Part shown: in pieces, positions 5,625 to 8,050 of the stretch | Layout of the letters: every line of letters starts with the position of its first letter | How positions within the stretch are numbered: position 1 is the first letter of the stretch | DNA from: Ignavibacteriota bacterium | Lineage (GTDB): Bacteria > Bacteroidota > Ignavibacteria > Tepidaquicellales > Tepidaquicellaceae | DNA: 8,050 nucleotides | Assembly (NCBI GenBank): GCA_003135995.1 | Contig: PNBM01000043.1 | Location: 5,417 to 13,466, forward strand | Direction of reading: 5' to 3' | The notes under the pieces: generated by a model | What the model was told of the DNA's origin: nothing | Databases searched by the model: none | What the model saw: the letters and a program-made list of their open reading frames with translations, nothing else | Program-made: the position numbers and the translations under genes

Positions 5625-6838
5625 TTAAAAGTAGTGTTAAAGTTGCTTTTAAAGCACTCGGGAAAAACCGTTTCCGCTCCTTTCTCACAATGCTGGGTAT
5701 TATAATTGGTGTAGTTTCTGTTATAGTGATGGAAGCTATTGGTAATGGTTCCAGCGCAGATGTGAATACCCGTATAAGCAGTTTAGGCACTAACCTTATA
5801 ACAATAAGCCCTGTATCAGCAAGGTCATTTGGTGTAAGTCAGGAATCCGGAACAGCTCCTTCATTAAAAAAAGAAGATGCCGACATTCTTATATCAGAAG
5901 TTAGTTCTATAACAGCCGTTTCACCATTAGTACGAACAACAGTCCAGATGAAAATAGGAAACAAAAATGTGAGAAGTTCTATATCCGGCGTTTATCCGGA
6001 ATATTTTGCAATTCGGGATTTGGAAATAGAAACAGGTTCTATTTTTACAAAAGCAAATGAAAAGAAATTCGATAAAGTTTGCATCATCGGTAAAACAGTT
6101 CAAAATAATCTGTTTTCAAGCGTACAGGATCCTATCGGTTCAACCATACGTATCGGAACGATTCCATTTCTTATTATAGGCACACTTAAAAGTAAGGGCA
6201 CGAGCGGAGGAGGACAGGACCAGGATGACATCGTATTAGCTCCATATTCAACAGTACAAAACCGAATGCTCGGCAGTGAAAATATTCAGCAGATTTATGC
6301 TTCCGCCGAATCAGAAGATGTAGTAAATACAGCAGTAACTGAAATAGAAAGGACATTGAGAAATAAACATCAATTACTCCCCTCTTCTCCGAATGATTTT
6401 ACAATCAGCACACAGCTTGATTTAAGACAGACATTAAACACGGTAGTTAATACTATTACAATTTTACTATCTGCGGTTGCCGCTATTTCCTTGCTTGTAG
6501 GCGGTATCGGCATTATGAATATCATGCTCGTATCAGTAACTGAAAGAACACGTGAAATCGGCATTCGTATGGCGGTAGGTGCCACGGGTTTTGATGTACA
6601 GTTTCAGTTGCTACTTGAAGCGGTGGTTTTAAGTCTTATAGGCGGAATTACAGGTATTATACTCGGACTAACAACTGCATATCTTGTTTCGGCATTTGGA
6701 GGATTTACAACTATAGTTTCAGTAGAATCAATTATATTATCGTTCGTAGTAAGCACACTAATTGGAATTTTCTTCGGATGGTATCCTTCCAGAAAAGCCG
6801 CCAATCTCAATCCAATCGATGCATTAAGATATGAATAA
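5618..6838 (+). CDS. MacB-type ABC transporter permease (FtsX fold)
   Basis: This 406-residue inner-membrane subunit has the classic MacB permease layout. There is one N-terminal membrane helix (about 21-41, in RSFLTMLGIIIGVVSVIV), a large periplasmic domain (about 42-277), and three C-terminal helices (about 278-303, 333-360 and 370-388). Family hallmarks are LTMLGIIIGV near the start, GGIGIMNIMLVSVTERTREIGIRMAVGA (295-322, the FtsX coupling region) and the closing SRKAANLNPIDALRYE. The periplasmic part has the MacB_PCD character (SSLGTNLITISP, DPIGSTIRIG, DDIVLAPYST). In MacAB pumps this subunit works by a mechanotransmission mechanism, moving periplasmic cargo outward through the adaptor and outer channel. 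The start at 5618 gives a normal-length N-terminus but has a poor ribosome-binding site of its own, so translation is probably coupled from upstream. Its last 8 bases overlap the next gene. Confidence 0.92.
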   Translation: MLIKSSVKVAFKALGKNRFRSFLTMLGIIIGVVSVIVMEAIGNGSSADVNTRISSLGTNLITISPVSARSFGVSQESGTAPSLKKEDADILISEVSSITAVSPLVRTTVQMKIGNKNVRSSISGVYPEYFAIRDLEIETGSIFTKANEKKFDKVCIIGKTVQNNLFSSVQDPIGSTIRIGTIPFLIIGTLKSKGTSGGGQDQDDIVLAPYSTVQNRMLGSENIQQIYASAESEDVVNTAVTEIERTLRNKHQLLPSSPNDFTISTQLDLRQTLNTVVNTITILLSAVAAISLLVGGIGIMNIMLVSVTERTREIGIRMAVGATGFDVQFQLLLEAVVLSLIGGITGIILGLTTAYLVSAFGGFTTIVSVESIILSFVVSTLIGIFFGWYPSRKAANLNPIDALRYE

Positions 6839-7790
6839 GAATAAATTCAGGATTAGAGATTTACCTAAATTACTTTACGATTCATATTTACAATTTACAG
6901 ATGATAAAGGATTGAAAATGGCAGCCGCATTATCTTATTATACAGCATTTTCATTGGGACCAATGCTTTTGATAGTCATCTCATTTGTAGGATTATTTTT
7001 CGGCGAAGATAAAGCGCGCATAGAAATTGTTGGTCAGGCAACTAAACTAATCGGAAATGATGGTGCCAATATGCTTAATACAATCATCAAGGGTGCTTCA
7101 AATCCATCCACAGGAATAATATCCGCTGTCTTAAGTATCATACTATTAATATTTGGCGCACTGGGAGTTTTTAAGGAACTTCAGGAATCACTTAATGTCA
7201 TTTGGGGTGTGGAACTGAAGCCCGGACGCGGGTTGATAAATTTTTTCAGAACAAGACTCGTTTCTTTTTCAATGATAATTGCATCAAGTTTTATTCTTAT
7301 TGTTTCTCTCGTCGTTGATTCTGCACTGTCCGTAATACATTCCTATCTTGGAGACCTCTTACCTTCTGCTTTTCCGATGGCTGAGTTATTTAATGCAATC
7401 GGTTCATTTTTCATCATAACGCTTCTCTTTGCTTTAATATTTAAATATCTCCCAGACGTGCATATTGCGTGGAAATATGTATGGATAGGTTCCGGCGTAA
7501 CCTCCGTTTTATTTTTTATAGGAAAATATTTAATAGGTCTTTATCTTGGAAAAAGTTCTTATACTTCAACTTATGGTGCCGCTGCATCTATGGTTATTCT
7601 ATTTGTTTGGATTTACTATTCCGGTGTTATACTTTATTTAGGTGCAGAAATTTCTTATATGTACAGATGCCGCTATGGAACCGAACCTGTTAAAGCAAGC
7701 AAGGAAGGAATTCTTGTAACTAAGGTTTCCTTATTAATCAAAGAGTCAGTTGAAAAAGCAAAAAAATCAGATTTAGATTTAGAAAAATAA
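6831..7790 (+). CDS. YihY/BrkB family inner-membrane protein
   Basis: This 319-residue polytopic membrane protein belongs to the YihY/BrkB (UPF0761-type) family, once misnamed ribonuclease BN. Seen: the N-terminal family motif KGLKMAAALSYYTAFSLGPMLL (26-47), helices at about 35-57, 95-117, 143-163, 187-206, 216-240 and 250-275, the loop FKELQESLNVIWGV (114-127), FKYLPDVHIAWK (204-215) and the highly conserved segment YGAAASMVILFVWIYYSGVILYLGAEI (248-274). A charged cytoplasmic tail rich in Lys/Glu/Asp closes the protein. The molecular function is not established; roles in envelope transport have been proposed for family members. The ATG overlaps the end of the permease gene by 8 bases, implying translational coupling and a possible functional link to the MacAB-type pump. 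No separate ribosome-binding site is evident. Confidence 0.92.
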   Translation: MNKNKFRIRDLPKLLYDSYLQFTDDKGLKMAAALSYYTAFSLGPMLLIVISFVGLFFGEDKARIEIVGQATKLIGNDGANMLNTIIKGASNPSTGIISAVLSIILLIFGALGVFKELQESLNVIWGVELKPGRGLINFFRTRLVSFSMIIASSFILIVSLVVDSALSVIHSYLGDLLPSAFPMAELFNAIGSFFIITLLFALIFKYLPDVHIAWKYVWIGSGVTSVLFFIGKYLIGLYLGKSSYTSTYGAAASMVILFVWIYYSGVILYLGAEISYMYRCRYGTEPVKASKEGILVTKVSLLIKESVEKAKKSDLDLEK

Positions 7791-7839
7791 TTATATTTTT
7801 TTTGAATATTAAGAGTAATAATATTGAATTAAAAGCTAT

Positions 7840-7863
7840 TACAAAAAAATTATATTTTTTGTA
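7840..7863 (+). terminator. Weak AT-rich hairpin after the operon, possible terminator
   Basis: tacaaaaaa (7840-7848) pairs perfectly with ttttttgta (7855-7863) around attata. The descending arm supplies a T-run, so it could act as an intrinsic terminator about 50 bases after the operon's last stop. The stem is nearly all A/T and therefore weak. Confidence 0.3.
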
Positions 7864-8007
7864 TCGATTTTGTACCGGTTTTTTTCGGATATGTTCGGTT
7901 TTTTACTTATTTTAGATCTTTAACCACAGATACCACCGATTAGGATGGATTTTCACAGATTTTTTAAATGTTCAGAGCAAAAATGTACGGATTTTGTACG
8001 GGTTTTA
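7861..8007. repeat. Direct repeat pair around a gattttgtac core
   Basis: Bases 7861-7883 and 7985-8007 match at 19 of 23 positions and share the exact core gattttgtac (7866-7875 and 7990-7999), offset by 124 bases. Related ggtttttt and cggtttttt stretches lie just after the first unit. The pair flanks the accacagat-type repeat fragment. No known element is recognised. Confidence 0.4.
7922..7966. repeat. Fragment of a common aaccacagat / cacagatt intergenic repeat
   Basis: aaccacagat, ccaccgattaggatggat and ttcacagatttttt follow each other in the manner of the aaccacagat...acacagatt intergenic repeats that I recall from many bacterial genomes. cacagat occurs twice inside it (7925-7931 and 7954-7960). 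It lies in the 260-bp non-coding tail of the window, where I see no gene. Confidence 0.5.
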
Positions 8008-8050
8008 TATTGATTTTGGATTGAATTAACAGCAATTTAGATATTTTGAA

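Overview
The window looks like a chromosomal segment from an AT-rich, Gram-negative member of the Bacteroidota/Chlorobi/Ignavibacteriota group. The strongest clue is the secreted protein at 834-2198. It ends in a type IX secretion (T9SS) sorting domain with the motif NYPNPFNPQT, a form common in Ignavibacteria and relatives. Weak or absent Shine-Dalgarno sequences, a MacB split into separate ATPase and permease genes, and abundant short intergenic repeats also fit. The phylum-level placement is an inference. All confident genes are on the + strand.

Layout. (1) 1-415: the 3' part of a DUF559 (Vsr-like) endonuclease gene. Its end lies inside a GC-rich palindromic repeat and appears frameshifted at an A8 run. 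(2) 416-833: no convincing gene. It holds a second, partly decayed copy of the same repeat (552-614) and an unrelated hairpin (716-741). (3) 834-2198: a secreted T9SS cargo protein built from Ycf48/BNR-type KTTNGG repeats, followed by a terminator-like hairpin. (4) 2402-3157: a membrane fatty-acid (acyl-CoA type) desaturase with three histidine boxes, probably with its own promoter. (5) 3158-3641: a 484-bp AT-rich gap with a possible promoter only. (6) 3642-7790: a tight four-gene operon of MacA-like adaptor, MacB-type ATPase, MacB-type permease and a YihY/BrkB membrane protein. (7) 7791-8050: non-coding, with a weak AT-rich hairpin and short dispersed repeats.

How the genes work together. 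The adaptor, ATPase and permease should form the inner-membrane and periplasmic part of a MacAB-type ABC efflux or export pump. The outer-membrane channel (a TolC-like partner) is not in the window. The BrkB-family gene overlaps the permease gene by 8 nt, so it is probably translated with it, but its role is not established. The T9SS protein, the desaturase and the nuclease look like independent units.

The most unusual points are the nuclease gene with a palindromic repeat in its 3' end and a homopolymer that decides its reading frame, and a 12-codon reading frame with a good ribosome-binding site wedged between the ATPase and permease genes. I found no CRISPR array, rRNA, tRNA, complete insertion sequence or clearly new multi-gene system.
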